Assembly (NCBI RefSeq): GCF_011064595.1
Contig: NZ_JAALJI010000004.1
Span: forward strand, 124,001 to 188,000
Direction of reading: 5' to 3'
DNA: 64,000 nucleotides
Source of the DNA: Paludisphaera soli
GTDB taxonomy: Bacteria; Planctomycetota; Planctomycetia; Isosphaerales; Isosphaeraceae
Shown: positions 43,648 through 52,896 of the stretch, piece after piece
Position numbering within the stretch: the first letter of the stretch is position 1
Layout of the letters: every line of letters starts with the position of its first letter
Program-made: the position numbers and the translations under genes
The notes under the pieces: model-generated
Seen by the model: the letters and a program-made list of their open reading frames with translations, nothing else
Told to the model about the DNA's origin: nothing
Database searches by the model: none

Positions 43648-44688
43648 ATGAATCCTCGCGGCCCTCGCGACGCGGCCCCCTCCACGCCCCCCCGCCGAGT
43701 GCGCCCGGCCCGCGCCCTGATCCTGGGCGTCTGGCTCCTCGCGGCCGCGAACGTCGGCGCCCAGGACGCGCCCATGCGCGAGCCCGAGACCGTGCGGCTC
43801 CTCACCGTGGGCAACAGCTTCTCGCAGAACGCCACCCGCTACCTGGCCGACGTCGTCCGCGCGCAGGGGGACGCGCTGGTCCACCACTCGGCGGCCATCC
43901 CCGGCGGCACGCTGGAGCAGCATTGCGAGAAGGCGGACGTCCACGCCGCGAAGCCGAAGGACCCCCGGGGGTTCTACCTCGGCAGCCGTCGGAGCCTGGT
44001 CCAGGAGCTGCACGACGAGCCCTGGGACTTCATCACCGTCCAGCAGGCGAGCCTCCGCAGCCACGACGTCGCGACCTACCGCCCCTTCGCCGCCCGCCTC
44101 GTCGAGATCCTCCGCCGCGAGGCGCCCTCCGCGCGGGTCGTCCTCCACGAGTCCTGGGCCTATCGGATCGACGACCCCCGATTCGATCCGGCCGCCGAGC
44201 ACGCGCCCGGCGAGCCCGCCGACCAGGCCGCCATGCATCGCGGCCTGGCCGACGCCTATCGAGCCATAGCTCACGAATTGGGCGCCCCGCTGATTCCGGT
44301 CGGCGACGCCTTCCACCTGGCCGACGCCGACCCGACCTGGGGCTACAAGCCGGACGCGTCGTTCGACCTGGCGACGGCCGCGCATCCCGCGCTGCCGGAC
44401 CAGACGCATTCGCTGCACATGGGCCGCCGGTGGTCGAAGCGGGCCGACGGGACCTACGGCCTGGTGATGGACGGTCACCACGCGAACGTCGCCGGCCAGT
44501 ACCTGGGCGCGCTGGTCTTCTACGAGTCGCTCTACGCCAGTTCGGTCCTCGGGTGCACGTTCCGGCCCAACGGGATCAACGCCGAGTACGCGCGGTTCCT
44601 GCAGAAGACCGCCCACGAGGCCGTGAAGGCCCTGCGCGGGACCGAGTTCGAAGTGAAGCCGAAGGCCCGCGTCGCCGCCTCGCGGTGA
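43648..44688 (+). CDS. SGNH/DUF4886 family secreted hydrolase
   Basis: 346 residues. A signal-anchor or signal peptide lies at about 22-39. The DUF4886/SGNH pattern follows: RLLTVGNSFSQNATRYLADV with the nucleophile Ser in GNSFS (block I), then ITVQQASLRSHD, and late MDGHHANVAGQYLGALVFY carrying the D-x-H catalytic pair (block V). Family members are esterase-like and often occur beside sulfatases in polysaccharide-degrading loci. Here two sulfatases follow on the opposite strand. Substrate inferred to be a sulfated or acylated glycan at best. Confidence 0.75.
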   Translation: MNPRGPRDAAPSTPPRRVRPARALILGVWLLAAANVGAQDAPMREPETVRLLTVGNSFSQNATRYLADVVRAQGDALVHHSAAIPGGTLEQHCEKADVHAAKPKDPRGFYLGSRRSLVQELHDEPWDFITVQQASLRSHDVATYRPFAARLVEILRREAPSARVVLHESWAYRIDDPRFDPAAEHAPGEPADQAAMHRGLADAYRAIAHELGAPLIPVGDAFHLADADPTWGYKPDASFDLATAAHPALPDQTHSLHMGRRWSKRADGTYGLVMDGHHANVAGQYLGALVFYESLYASSVLGCTFRPNGINAEYARFLQKTAHEAVKALRGTEFEVKPKARVAASR

Positions 44689-44708
44689 GAGGGCGTTCCG
44701 ATCCCGAA

Positions 44709-44770
44709 GCCCTTCCCTCCCCGCGGGGGAAGTTGGCCCGCAGGGCCGGATGAGGGGGAGGACGAGTACG
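44709..44770 (+). repeat. REP-like dispersed repeat, copy C
   Basis: Same core as copies A and B in fliP (C-run/G-run palindrome, TTGGCCCGCAGGGCCGGATGA, then a G-run and GAGGACGAG). It sits in the gap between two convergent genes. Confidence 0.75.
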
Positions 44771-44797
44771 AGGGCCGTCGGAGAATCGGACGCGCGC

Positions 44798-44842
44798 GAG
44801 GGCCGTCGCTCCCTCCCGCGGGCTTCCTCGACGGCCCCCCTC
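44798..44842. terminator. inverted repeat between convergent genes
   Basis: GAGGGCCGTCG (44798-44808) pairs with CGACGGCCCCCCTC (44829-44842), allowing a 2-base bulge. Placed between the 3' ends of the hydrolase and sulfatase genes, it could serve as a bidirectional terminator. No T-tract. Confidence 0.3.
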
Positions 44843-44884
44843 GCCCGGCCTTCGGCCGCCGTGGCGAGGGGCCCGGGTCGAGGC

Positions 44885-46252
44885 TCAGTCGGACCCGCGC
44901 GGCGGGGCGTCGGACTTGGGGAGCCACTTCGCCAACTCGGACTTCCGCGCGGCGTGCTCCGGCGCCGCGGCGAGGTTGGTCCACTCGTAGGGGTCGGCGG
45001 CCTCGTCGTACAACTCCTCGCTGCCGTCGGCGTAGCGGATGTATCGCCAGCCCTCCGAGCGCACGGCGTGATTGCCGCGTCCGAAGGTCGTCAATGCGGG
45101 GCGGTCCCATGCGGAGGCCGGGTCTTTCAGGAGCGACCGGAAGCTCGGCCCTTCGACGTGCTTCGGCGTCTCGATCCCGCACAGGTCGGTCAGCGTCGGG
45201 TAGAGGCTCATGAAGTCCACCGTGCGCTCGCAGACCGAGCCGGGCGTGGTCACGCCGGGGGCGACCCAGATGAGCGGCGCGCGGGTGGCCTCCTCCCAGA
45301 GGGCGAACTTCCGCCAGTGGCTCTTCTCGCCCAGGTGCCAGCCGTGGTCGCCCCACAGCACGACGATGGTGTCGTCGCGGTAGGCCGAGCGGTCCAGGCC
45401 GTCGATCAGCCGGCCGATCATGGCGTCGGCGTAGGAGATCGCGGCGAGGTACGCCTGCACCGCCTCCTTCCACCGGCCCGATTCGAGCATCGCCTTGTGG
45501 TCGCCGTTCGGCTTCGCCATGCGACGGCCCGCGGGCGGCACGTCGTCGAGGTCGTCCTCGCGGTGGGGCGGGAGCTGGATCGAGTCCAGCGGGTGCAGGT
45601 CGTAGTATTTCCGAGGCACGTTCCAGGGCATGTGCGGCTTGTGCAGGCCGACCGCCAGGAAGAACGGCCTGTCGTGCTTCCGCTCCAGCTGATCGATGCC
45701 GTACTGGACGATCTTCCACTCGCGCAGGTCCTCGTCCTTCGCGTCGTCGAGCGGGGCGAACTTGATCCCGCCGACGCCGACGTCCCCGGTGGGCTTCGGG
45801 TCGCGTCCCGAGTCGGCGAGGTAGTCGTCGTATTCGTCGCGGCGGTTGTAGGCCTCGTGGTAGATCTTGCCCGCCCCCAGGACCTCGTAGCCCCCCTCGC
45901 GGAAGGCGGTCGTGAGGGGCAGGTCGCGAGAGATCGCCGGCCGCCAGTCCTCGTCGTTCTGGTAGACCCCGGTGGTGGTCGGCCGCAGGCCGCTCATCAG
46001 GGCCGCCCGCGACGGGTTGCACAGCGGGGCGGCGCAGTACGCCCGGGTGAACCGGACGCCCCGCGACGCGAGGCGGTCGATGTTGGGCGTGATCGTCTGA
46101 GGGTTGCGGCCGAGGTGGCCGACCCAGTGGTTCAGGTCGTCGACGGCGATGAACAGGACGTTGGGCTTGCGCCCGTCGCCTTCGCCGGCCCACGCCGGCG
46201 CGGCCGTCGCCAGCGCGAGCCACGCGAGGGCCGTCAGCTTCAGGATTCTCAT
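44885..46252 (-). CDS. sulfatase (iduronate-2-sulfatase-like), secreted
   Basis: 455 residues. Signal peptide MRILKLTALAWLALATAAPA with cleavage near residue 22. Metal-binding FIAVDDLNHWVG (D38, D39) and the formylglycine motif C78-N-P-S-R82 in APLCNPSRAALMSGLRPTTT. Other family marks are GAGKIYHEAY, LAVGLHKPHMPW and LWGDHGWHLGEKSHWRKF. The overall order matches the iduronate-2-sulfatase group of type I sulfatases. Cys78 must be converted to formylglycine by an enzyme encoded elsewhere. It is 49 bases downstream of the second sulfatase, likely one transcript. Confidence 0.92.
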   Translation of the reverse strand: MRILKLTALAWLALATAAPAWAGEGDGRKPNVLFIAVDDLNHWVGHLGRNPQTITPNIDRLASRGVRFTRAYCAAPLCNPSRAALMSGLRPTTTGVYQNDEDWRPAISRDLPLTTAFREGGYEVLGAGKIYHEAYNRRDEYDDYLADSGRDPKPTGDVGVGGIKFAPLDDAKDEDLREWKIVQYGIDQLERKHDRPFFLAVGLHKPHMPWNVPRKYYDLHPLDSIQLPPHREDDLDDVPPAGRRMAKPNGDHKAMLESGRWKEAVQAYLAAISYADAMIGRLIDGLDRSAYRDDTIVVLWGDHGWHLGEKSHWRKFALWEEATRAPLIWVAPGVTTPGSVCERTVDFMSLYPTLTDLCGIETPKHVEGPSFRSLLKDPASAWDRPALTTFGRGNHAVRSEGWRYIRYADGSEELYDEAADPYEWTNLAAAPEHAARKSELAKWLPKSDAPPRGSD

Positions 46253-46301
46253 GCGTTCACCTTCTTGTTGATCGATCCGATTTCAGGATGGGCGCCGTTC
46301 T

Positions 46302-47702
46302 TCAGTCCCGGGCCGGCCCGCCGGGGCCCCACAGCGGCTCGACGAGCTGGGCGTCCCAGCCCTTCCAGGCGGCGAGCAGCTCCGCGACCTTCTCGGGACG
46401 CTCGGCGGCCAGGTCGCGGGACTCGCCCGGATCCTCGGCCAGGTTATAGAGGCGGAACGGCGTGACCTCGACTTTCGCCGCGTTGGAGCGGGCCCCGGGC
46501 GCGTCGACCGCCGCGTCGTAGCGGACGAGCTTCCAGTCCCCCTTCCGCACGGCGGCCTGGGCGCCCATCCGCCAGAACAGCTCCTCGTGGGGCGTCCCGG
46601 CGTTCGCCCCGGTCAGGAACGGCAGCAGGTCCACGCCGTCCAGCTTCCCCTCGGGCGCCACCTCGACACCGGCCGCCGCCAGCGCGGTCGGCAGCACGTC
46701 GAGCTGGATCACCGGCTTGCGATAGACGGCCCCCGCCGGCAGCTTCCCCTTCCAGCTCAGGGCGAACGGCACGCGCACGCCCCCTTCGAGCGAGGTCCGC
46801 TTCGAGCCCCGGAACGGCGCGTTGCTCGACCCGTTCTGGGTCGTCCCCGGCATCGTCGGCCCGCCGTTGTCGTTGAAGTAGACGATCAGCGTGTCCTCGG
46901 CGAGGCCCGCGGCCTCGATCTTGTCCACGATCGTCCCGACGGCCTCGTCCAGCGCCGTGAGCATGGCCGCGTACTTCCGCCGCTGCGGGTCCGCGATCGC
47001 CGTGAACCGCGCGAGCCGCTCGTCGGTCGCGTCCATCGGCGTGTGCACCGCGTTGAAGGCGACCTCCAGGAAGAACGGGGCGCCCTCCTTGTGGCGGTCG
47101 ATGAAGTCCGCCGCCTCGCGGGCGAAAGCGTCCGTCAGATAAGCCTTCTCCCTGACGACCTCGGTGCCCCGATAGACGTTCTCGGTCGCCTCGGCGAAAT
47201 AGGTGTGCGCTCCGCCGAGGAAGCCGAAGAACTCGTCGAACCCGCGACTCTGCGGGTGCAGCTCCGGCGTCCCCCCCAGGTGCCACTTGCCGACCAGCCC
47301 CGTCGCATAACCGGCCGCCTTGAGCCGGTCGGCGATCGTCTTCTCCGAGGTCGGCAAGCCCTGCTTCGGGCTCCCCCCGGGGTTCCACTCGTGACCGAAC
47401 CGCTGCTGATACCGGCCCGTCAGGAACCCGGCCCGCGTCGGGCTGCAATACAGGCCCGAGACGTAGCCGTCGGTGAACCGCACGCCGCTCGCCGCCAGGG
47501 CGTCGATCCTCGGCGTCGGGAAGTCCCGGTTGCCGTGGATGCCCAGGTCGGCGTAGCCCATGTCGTCCGTGATCAGGACGACGATGTTCGGCCGCTTCTC
47601 CGCCGCCCCCGCCGTCCTCGCGGCCGCTAACGCCGCCAGCCCCAGCGTCAGGCCCGCAGCGACCCGCCGGCCCAGACTCGTCGATCGCATCATGAACTTC
47701 AT
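46302..47702 (-). CDS. sulfatase (arylsulfatase A-like), secreted
   Basis: 466 residues from ATG 47702, with AGGAGG about 10 bases upstream; the open frame before it reads as noise. Signal peptide to about residue 34. IVVLITDDMGYADLG gives the metal aspartates (D46, D47). C86-S-P-T-R90 in SGLYCSPTRAGFLTGRY is the formylglycine motif. GLVGKWHLGG and YFNDNGGPTM are the other metal and substrate positions. N-terminally typical of arylsulfatases acting on carbohydrate sulfates. Paired with the downstream sulfatase, it suggests stepwise desulfation of one polymer. Confidence 0.92.
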   Translation of the reverse strand: MKFMMRSTSLGRRVAAGLTLGLAALAAARTAGAAEKRPNIVVLITDDMGYADLGIHGNRDFPTPRIDALAASGVRFTDGYVSGLYCSPTRAGFLTGRYQQRFGHEWNPGGSPKQGLPTSEKTIADRLKAAGYATGLVGKWHLGGTPELHPQSRGFDEFFGFLGGAHTYFAEATENVYRGTEVVREKAYLTDAFAREAADFIDRHKEGAPFFLEVAFNAVHTPMDATDERLARFTAIADPQRRKYAAMLTALDEAVGTIVDKIEAAGLAEDTLIVYFNDNGGPTMPGTTQNGSSNAPFRGSKRTSLEGGVRVPFALSWKGKLPAGAVYRKPVIQLDVLPTALAAAGVEVAPEGKLDGVDLLPFLTGANAGTPHEELFWRMGAQAAVRKGDWKLVRYDAAVDAPGARSNAAKVEVTPFRLYNLAEDPGESRDLAAERPEKVAELLAAWKGWDAQLVEPLWGPGGPARD

Positions 47703-47857
47703 CGCGGCCCCATCCTCCTCATTCCCTCGTCCATCCGGCTCCGCGCCGATCGCGGTCCGCCCCTCCGCATTCAACCCGACTCGAACGCCGACCGTTCCGT
47801 CGGCGACCCACCATAGCAATGTCCTATTAGTTCGGTCAAGAAACTTGGGTTTTAATG

Positions 47858-47886
47858 TTGACAAATCCGATAGGAAAAACAAAGAT
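47858..47886 (+). promoter_or_regulatory. promoter-like element of first DUF1559 gene
   Basis: TTGACA (47858-47863), 17 bases, AAAGAT. The hexamer and the following CCGATAG are also found upstream of the second DUF1559 gene with the same spacing from TTGACA. It lies in an A/T-rich patch, about 50 bases before the ATG at 47939. Confidence 0.5.
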
Positions 47887-47938
47887 GCCGCGGTTCAGCC
47901 AGGGAAGTGATGGGCCAGCGTCTTACTGGAGGTTTTCG

Positions 47939-48871
47939 ATGCGAGCGGGACGAAAAGTACGGCAGGCAGGTCGGGTCGGCTTCACGCTGATCGAGCTGCT
48001 GGTGGTGATCGCGATCATCGCGGTTTTGATCGCCTTACTTCTGCCGGCGGTCCAGTCGGCGCGGGAGGCGGCGCGACGGATCCAGTGCACGAACAACGTC
48101 AAGCAGTTGGGGCTCGCGCTGCACAACTACCACGACGTACACGGCCGGTTCGCCCCGGGCTCCATCCAGGTGACGACGCCGGCGACCTATCGCCAGCCGT
48201 TCATCACATCCTTGCTGCCGTTCCTGGAGCAGGGGAATCTGACCAGCAGCTTCAATTTCAACCTTTCATTCGAGAACCCCAGCAACATCACCACGCGAGC
48301 TTCGCGGGTGAACTCGTTCGACTGCCCGACGGACCAGAAGATCGTCTTCGTCAACAACGGCGGCAACGTCACCGACGTGAAGGGGAGCTATGGCGTCAAC
48401 TGGGGCCAGAACACGTATGGCGACCAGATCCTCGCCTCGCCCTTCGGCCTGAACTACGGGGCCTCGCTGGCCGAGATCACCGACGGCACCAGCAACACGT
48501 TCCTGATGGCCGAGCTGATCCAGCTCCCCCACCCGGTAGGACAGCCCGTCGCCACGATCGATCGCCGCGGACGTGTCTGGAGCGACCAGCCCTCGTCCCA
48601 CCAGATCAACACCCGCAACGGCCCGAACAGCCAGGTCCCCGACTACGGTGCCTGCTGGCACGACACCGATCCTCGCAAGGCCCCCTGCACCCGCCTGCTC
48701 GGCTCCCCCGAGACCCACCACCTCGCCTCGCGCAGCAAGCACCCCGGCGGGGTGAACGTCCTGCTGGGGGACGGCTCCGTCCGGTTCATCAAGGACTCGA
48801 TCGCCATCCCCACCTGGCGTGCCCTCAGCAGTCGCGCCGGCGGCGAGGTCATCAGCGCGGACTCCCTCTGA
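47939..48871 (+). CDS. DUF1559 family pseudopilin-like protein
   Basis: 310 residues; GGAGG lies 6 bases before ATG 47939. Type IV pilin-like start: a short basic leader, then [20 protein letters not shown] with expected cleavage between G14 and F15 and Glu at +5. The DUF1559 block follows: [35 protein letters not shown], then [13 protein letters not shown], and near the end [20 protein letters not shown]. These proteins are hugely expanded in Planctomycetes and are thought to be cell-surface or fibre components. The next gene is a close paralogue of identical length. Confidence 0.93.
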   Translation: MRAGRKVRQAGRVGFTLIELLVVIAIIAVLIALLLPAVQSAREAARRIQCTNNVKQLGLALHNYHDVHGRFAPGSIQVTTPATYRQPFITSLLPFLEQGNLTSSFNFNLSFENPSNITTRASRVNSFDCPTDQKIVFVNNGGNVTDVKGSYGVNWGQNTYGDQILASPFGLNYGASLAEITDGTSNTFLMAELIQLPHPVGQPVATIDRRGRVWSDQPSSHQINTRNGPNSQVPDYGACWHDTDPRKAPCTRLLGSPETHHLASRSKHPGGVNVLLGDGSVRFIKDSIAIPTWRALSSRAGGEVISADSL

Positions 48872-48970
48872 CAACCACGGCGTGCGTCGACTTCAAAGAT
48901 CTGGCGACCCGACGAACGGGAGCGGATTGGGATTCTCTAGTTGTTTGATAGAAAAAAGCGGTTATCCAAG

Positions 48971-48999
48971 TTGACAATGCCGATAGAGATTGCCAGTAT
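48971..48999 (+). promoter_or_regulatory. promoter-like element of second DUF1559 gene
   Basis: TTGACA (48971-48976), 17 bases, CAGTAT. Shares TTGACA-N4-CCGATAG with the element at 47858, again in an A/T-rich patch. It lies about 100 bases before ATG 49105. Confidence 0.5.
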
Positions 49000-49104
49000 T
49001 GGGCCGTGAGCCGCCCCCGCAGGGGAGCGAGCCTGACTCTTCCAGGAGAGGGCGCTCCCGCGACGACCGCCGGTCGATCGCGGGACGACGGAACGAGGAT
49101 TGAG

Positions 49105-50037
49105 ATGCTGAACCAAGATGCGAACGGACGACGAGGCGGGTTCACGTTGATCGAGCTGCTGGTGGTGATCGCGATCATCGCCGTGCTTATCGCCTTGCTG
49201 TTGCCGGCGGTGCAGTCGGCCCGCGAGGCGGCGCGGCGGATCCAGTGCACGAACAACATCAAGCAGCTGGGCCTGGCCTTGCACAACTACCACGACGTGC
49301 ACGGCCGGTTCGCCCCGGGCTCGATCACGGTGGCGATCACGCCGACGCGGGACTACCGCCAGCCGTTCGTCACCTCGCTGCTGCCGTATGTGGAGCAGGG
49401 GAACCTGGCCGCCAGCTACAACTTCAACCAGTCGTTCCAGCACGGGACCAACGACACGACCCGGCTGGCGCGGGTGAACGTATTCGACTGCCCCTCGGAT
49501 CAGCAGGTCCTGTTCCTGAACTCCGACGGCACCAACGCCGACGTGAAGGGGAATTACGGGATCAACTGGGGCCAGGACACGTACGGGGACCCGATCCTGA
49601 AGGCCCCCTTCGCCCTGAACTACGGGGCCTCGCTGGCCGAGATCACCGACGGCACCAGCAACACGTTCCTGATGGCCGAGCAGATCCAGCTCCCGCAGCC
49701 GGCGGGGCAGCCGGTCAACGTGATCGACCGTCGGGGTCGGATCTGGAGCGATCAGCCGTCGTCGCACCAGATTTCCACCCGCAACGGCCCCAACAGCCAG
49801 GTCCCGGACCTCGGCGCCTGCTGGCCCGCCACCGACCCGCGCAAGGCCCCTTGCGTCCGGCGGACCGCCCAGGGGCCCACGCACTACATGGCCTCGCGCG
49901 GCAAGCACCCCGGCGGGGTGAACGTCCTGCTGGGGGACGGCTCCGTCCGGTTCATCAAGGACTCGATCTCGATCCCGACCTGGCGGGCGCTCAGCAGCAT
50001 CGCCGGCGGCGAGGTCATCAGCGCGGACTCCCTCTGA
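49105..50037 (+). CDS. DUF1559 family pseudopilin-like protein (paralogue)
   Basis: 310 residues from ATG 49105 (GAGG 6 bases before). Closely similar to the 47939 protein over its whole length: the same [20 protein letters not shown] start, [34 protein letters not shown]-type centre, [18 protein letters not shown], and the last 30 residues nearly identical. The pair arose by tandem duplication. Differences cluster in the central surface region, and the second copy has a few residues inserted near [11 protein letters not shown]. Its stop overlaps the next ATG by one base (TGATG). Confidence 0.93.
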   Translation: MLNQDANGRRGGFTLIELLVVIAIIAVLIALLLPAVQSAREAARRIQCTNNIKQLGLALHNYHDVHGRFAPGSITVAITPTRDYRQPFVTSLLPYVEQGNLAASYNFNQSFQHGTNDTTRLARVNVFDCPSDQQVLFLNSDGTNADVKGNYGINWGQDTYGDPILKAPFALNYGASLAEITDGTSNTFLMAEQIQLPQPAGQPVNVIDRRGRIWSDQPSSHQISTRNGPNSQVPDLGACWPATDPRKAPCVRRTAQGPTHYMASRGKHPGGVNVLLGDGSVRFIKDSISIPTWRALSSIAGGEVISADSL

Positions 50038-50531
50038 TGCTCACGAATCGCACCGATCGCCCCCGGAACCGTTCGCTCGTCTCACTCGCCGCGAGGCTCG
50101 TCCCGGCGGCCCTCGTCGTCGCCGCCGTCGTCGGCTGCGGCGACTCCTCGGAGCCGCCGCGGCTGCCGGTATCGGGCAAGGTCACGCTCGACGGCAAGCC
50201 GCTCCCCGCGGGCCAGCTGACCTTCGTCCCGCTGGACGGCCGGACCGCTTCCGTCGCCGAGGTCCGCGACGGCGCGTTCCAGACCGACGGCTCCACCGGC
50301 CCCGCGCCAGGCCGGTATCAGGTCGAAATCTACGCCGTCGAGTCGACCGGCAAGACGATCCCCAGCCCCGACATCCCCGGCGCGACGATCGAGGAGGAGC
50401 GAGACCTCGTCCCCGAGCGTTACAACGTCAAGTCCGAGCTGACCGCCGAGGTCAAGCCCGACGGCGACAACGCCTACGAGTTCGCCCTCACCTCGCAGGC
50501 CCCCGCGGCGCGAAAGGTCCGACGCCGCTGA
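50037..50531 (+). CDS. small lipoprotein with carboxypeptidase-regulatory-like fold
   Basis: 164 residues starting in the TGATG shared with the DUF1559 stop. Lipoprotein signal: hydrophobic stretch and lipobox VVGC (cysteine at about residue 34). After it comes LPVSGKVTLDGKPLPAGQLT and GRYQVEIYAVESTGK, the beta-sandwich of CarboxypepD_reg/transthyretin-like type. Such lipoproteins very often follow DUF1559 genes in planctomycetes, so joint function at the cell surface is likely. Confidence 0.82.
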   Translation: MLTNRTDRPRNRSLVSLAARLVPAALVVAAVVGCGDSSEPPRLPVSGKVTLDGKPLPAGQLTFVPLDGRTASVAEVRDGAFQTDGSTGPAPGRYQVEIYAVESTGKTIPSPDIPGATIEEERDLVPERYNVKSELTAEVKPDGDNAYEFALTSQAPAARKVRRR

Positions 50532-50550
50532 GGGCCGGGGCCGACTGGGG

Positions 50551-52326
50551 TCAGCTCCCCTCGAACCGCTTCAAGAGCCGGTCGAGCTTCTCCTCGACCG
50601 ACCGGAGCCGCTCCTCCATCGAGGGCGAGCCCGAGGCGGGCGCGGCGGCATTGCTCCTGGCGGCCCCCGCGCCCTCGGCGGCCGCAGGGTCGGGGTCGGC
50701 GAAGACGTCCGAGGAGATGATCTCGCCGCCGGCCCGGCTGATGAGGGCGGTCAGGACGGCCTGGACGTCCGGGCGATCTTTCTTCAGCAGGCGGGGTTCC
50801 CCGTAACAGGGGCCCAGCAGGTAGCCCCGGGGGTCGGAATCGTCGAGCGCCGGGAGTTCCTCACCGGGCACGAACGGCAACTCGCCCGGCTTCGTCCAGG
50901 GGGTGGCGTCGCGGGCCACGACGGCGAAGACGGTGTTCGACGTGCCGTCGAGAATCTCGGCCGACAAGACGCCCCGTCGCCCCGGTGATGGAGGGGGCGA
51001 TCCCATCATCATGCCCATACCCCCGTCCATGTCGGCGGCGCCCATCATGCCGCCCATCCCCATCATCGACGACCGGCCGCCTTGGGCGGCGTCTTGCGGG
51101 CCGAGCTTCGGGTCGAAGACCGATCCCTCGCCGGCGACGCCTCGGAAGCGCGTGAAGCCTCGCGGGGCGGGGGAGGCGGGAGTTTCGAAGACGGCGGGCA
51201 TCCGGCCGATCAAGGTCTTGTTGTGCGGGCTGTCCCAGCGCTCGTTCAGGTGGAATTCCCGGTACAGCTCCATCTGGCCGAGGTAGGGGAGGATCGCCAC
51301 CCGCCAGCTCAGCAGGGGGCCGGCATCGCCCTGAATCGCCGGGGGAGGGAAATAGCCGTTGGCCGCTTCGTGATTGACCGCGGCGAGGAGGATCTCCTTG
51401 AGGTTCCTCGCCTGCCTGCGCGCGTCGTCGGTCTCGGCCGACGCCGGGGACGACGCGCTTGCGGGTGTGCCGCGAGGTGGTTCGACCTGGATCGGGGGAG
51501 GGGCGGTCCAGGTGGCCGAGGCGAGCCCGGCGACGCCCAGGCCGACGACGACCAGGGCCGAGAGGGTCGATTTCGAGATCATGGTCGGTGCGACTCCCGC
51601 GAGGAGTGTGGCGACGCTCGGCGACGCGGCTCGGGCCGCGACCGCCGTCAGGGTCGCGCGGATCAGATTGGACGACACGGGAGATGCGAACGCCGACGCC
51701 TCGCCCGCCAGCGCCGAGAGAGCCACGGCCGGGGCGACGCCTCGGCTGGTCAGGCGGGCGCGGAGGGCCTCGCGGGCGCGGGACAGGCGGCTCTTGACGG
51801 TCCCGACCGGGCAGTCGAGCCGTCGCGAGGCCTCCTCGACCGTCGCGCCGTCGAGCAGGCAGGCGACGAGCACCTCGCGATGCTTCGCCGGCAGCCGGGC
51901 CAGCTCGGAGTCGATGATCGGCATGACGTCGGACCATTCGGCCCCCGGGGCCGCCCCTTCCTGACAAGGGACGTCGGGCAGCGCCCGGTCCCCTCGACGC
52001 GCGGCGCGGGCCTTGAGGGCCTCGCGGGTCGCGACGCCGTGGAGCCACGGCCCCAGGCGGTCGGGGTCGCGGAGCCGCCCCCCCTTCCGCACCAGGACCA
52101 GGAAGGTCGCCTGGAACGCGTCGTCCGCGTCGTGCGGGCTCGCCAGCAGCCGACGGCAGACGCCCCGGACCATCGGCCCGTGACGACCTACGAGCGCCTC
52201 GAAGGCCGACTCGTCCCCCCGTCTCAGGAACAGGTCGAGCAACGCGCCATCCCCGGACGGCACCGTCCCTCGGCGGAACAGGCGATCCAAGTCATGAAAC
52301 ACCAGACCTTTACCGGATCTCGTCAT
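50551..52326 (-). CDS. ECF sigma factor fused to a membrane helix and DUF1559 domain
   Basis: 591 residues. Residues about 30-190 are an ECF sigma factor: ESAFEALVGRHGPMVRGVCR, DADDAFQATFLVLVR (region 2), then IDSELARLPAKHREVLVACL and ATVEEASRRLDCPVGTVKSR (region 4). A linker leads to one membrane helix (LSALVVVGLGVAGLASA, about 255-272). Next comes a DUF1559-type domain without pilin start (LLAAVNHEAANGYFPPP, LSAEILDGTSNTVFAVVARD, LISRAGGEIISSDVFADP). A Met/Gly-rich insert lies in the middle and the C-terminus is a predicted coiled coil (MEERLRSVEEKLDRLLKRFE). The membrane tether implies signal-controlled sigma activity. Confidence 0.85.
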   Translation of the reverse strand: MTRSGKGLVFHDLDRLFRRGTVPSGDGALLDLFLRRGDESAFEALVGRHGPMVRGVCRRLLASPHDADDAFQATFLVLVRKGGRLRDPDRLGPWLHGVATREALKARAARRGDRALPDVPCQEGAAPGAEWSDVMPIIDSELARLPAKHREVLVACLLDGATVEEASRRLDCPVGTVKSRLSRAREALRARLTSRGVAPAVALSALAGEASAFASPVSSNLIRATLTAVAARAASPSVATLLAGVAPTMISKSTLSALVVVGLGVAGLASATWTAPPPIQVEPPRGTPASASSPASAETDDARRQARNLKEILLAAVNHEAANGYFPPPAIQGDAGPLLSWRVAILPYLGQMELYREFHLNERWDSPHNKTLIGRMPAVFETPASPAPRGFTRFRGVAGEGSVFDPKLGPQDAAQGGRSSMMGMGGMMGAADMDGGMGMMMGSPPPSPGRRGVLSAEILDGTSNTVFAVVARDATPWTKPGELPFVPGEELPALDDSDPRGYLLGPCYGEPRLLKKDRPDVQAVLTALISRAGGEIISSDVFADPDPAAAEGAGAARSNAAAPASGSPSMEERLRSVEEKLDRLLKRFEGS

Positions 52327-52464
52327 CGGCGGCCCCCCGTCGATCGATTCCCATCTCCTCAGGATACCGCGGTCCGAGGGTCGTCCGGTTCCATCTGCGG
52401 CCGAATAATTCGCCAGAGCGAGCCTCGAAGCCCGGGCTCAAGTTCGTTTGCAAAGGGGGTGGCG

Positions 52465-52896
52465 ATGGCTCGGACGACGCCCGATGGGGATTTCGACGGC
52501 CCGCCGAAGGCTCCGGGGGCCGACGAGGGCGAGGCCGGGGCGCGGCTGGCGCTCTTGCTGGCCTTGCTCGCGGCCTTCACCTTGCTGACGTTCCTGGCGG
52601 TCTCGTCGGGCTCGCCGAGCGACGTTCGTCAGCGGCCGAGGATGCTGACCACCCTCGCCACGGCGACCGGGCCGTTCACCGGGGCGATCGCCCGAGGCGG
52701 GCAGTCGTGCTGCCTGGAGTTCTCGCTCCGGCTCGCCGCCTGGCTCGCCCCCATCCTGGCGGCGGGCATCCTCGCCTCGCTGGCGATCCCCGGGAACGAC
52801 CCGGGCGCGCGGGCCCTCCGCCTGGGCTGCTGGACCCTCGGCTGGTTCCTCTGGCTGGCCGGCGGGCCCGTCTCGTTCCTGCACGCGCTGAACTGA
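52465..52896 (+). CDS. small membrane protein of unknown function
   Basis: 143 residues from ATG 52465, with AAAGGGGG upstream. Three membrane segments: LALLLALLAAFTLLTFLAVS, LRLAAWLAPILAAGILASLA, and LGCWTLGWFLWLAGGPVSFL. Unrecognised family. A Cys pair (QSCCLEF) sits before helix 2. It is divergent from the ECF-DUF1559 gene. Confidence 0.6.
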   Translation: MARTTPDGDFDGPPKAPGADEGEAGARLALLLALLAAFTLLTFLAVSSGSPSDVRQRPRMLTTLATATGPFTGAIARGGQSCCLEFSLRLAAWLAPILAAGILASLAIPGNDPGARALRLGCWTLGWFLWLAGGPVSFLHALN

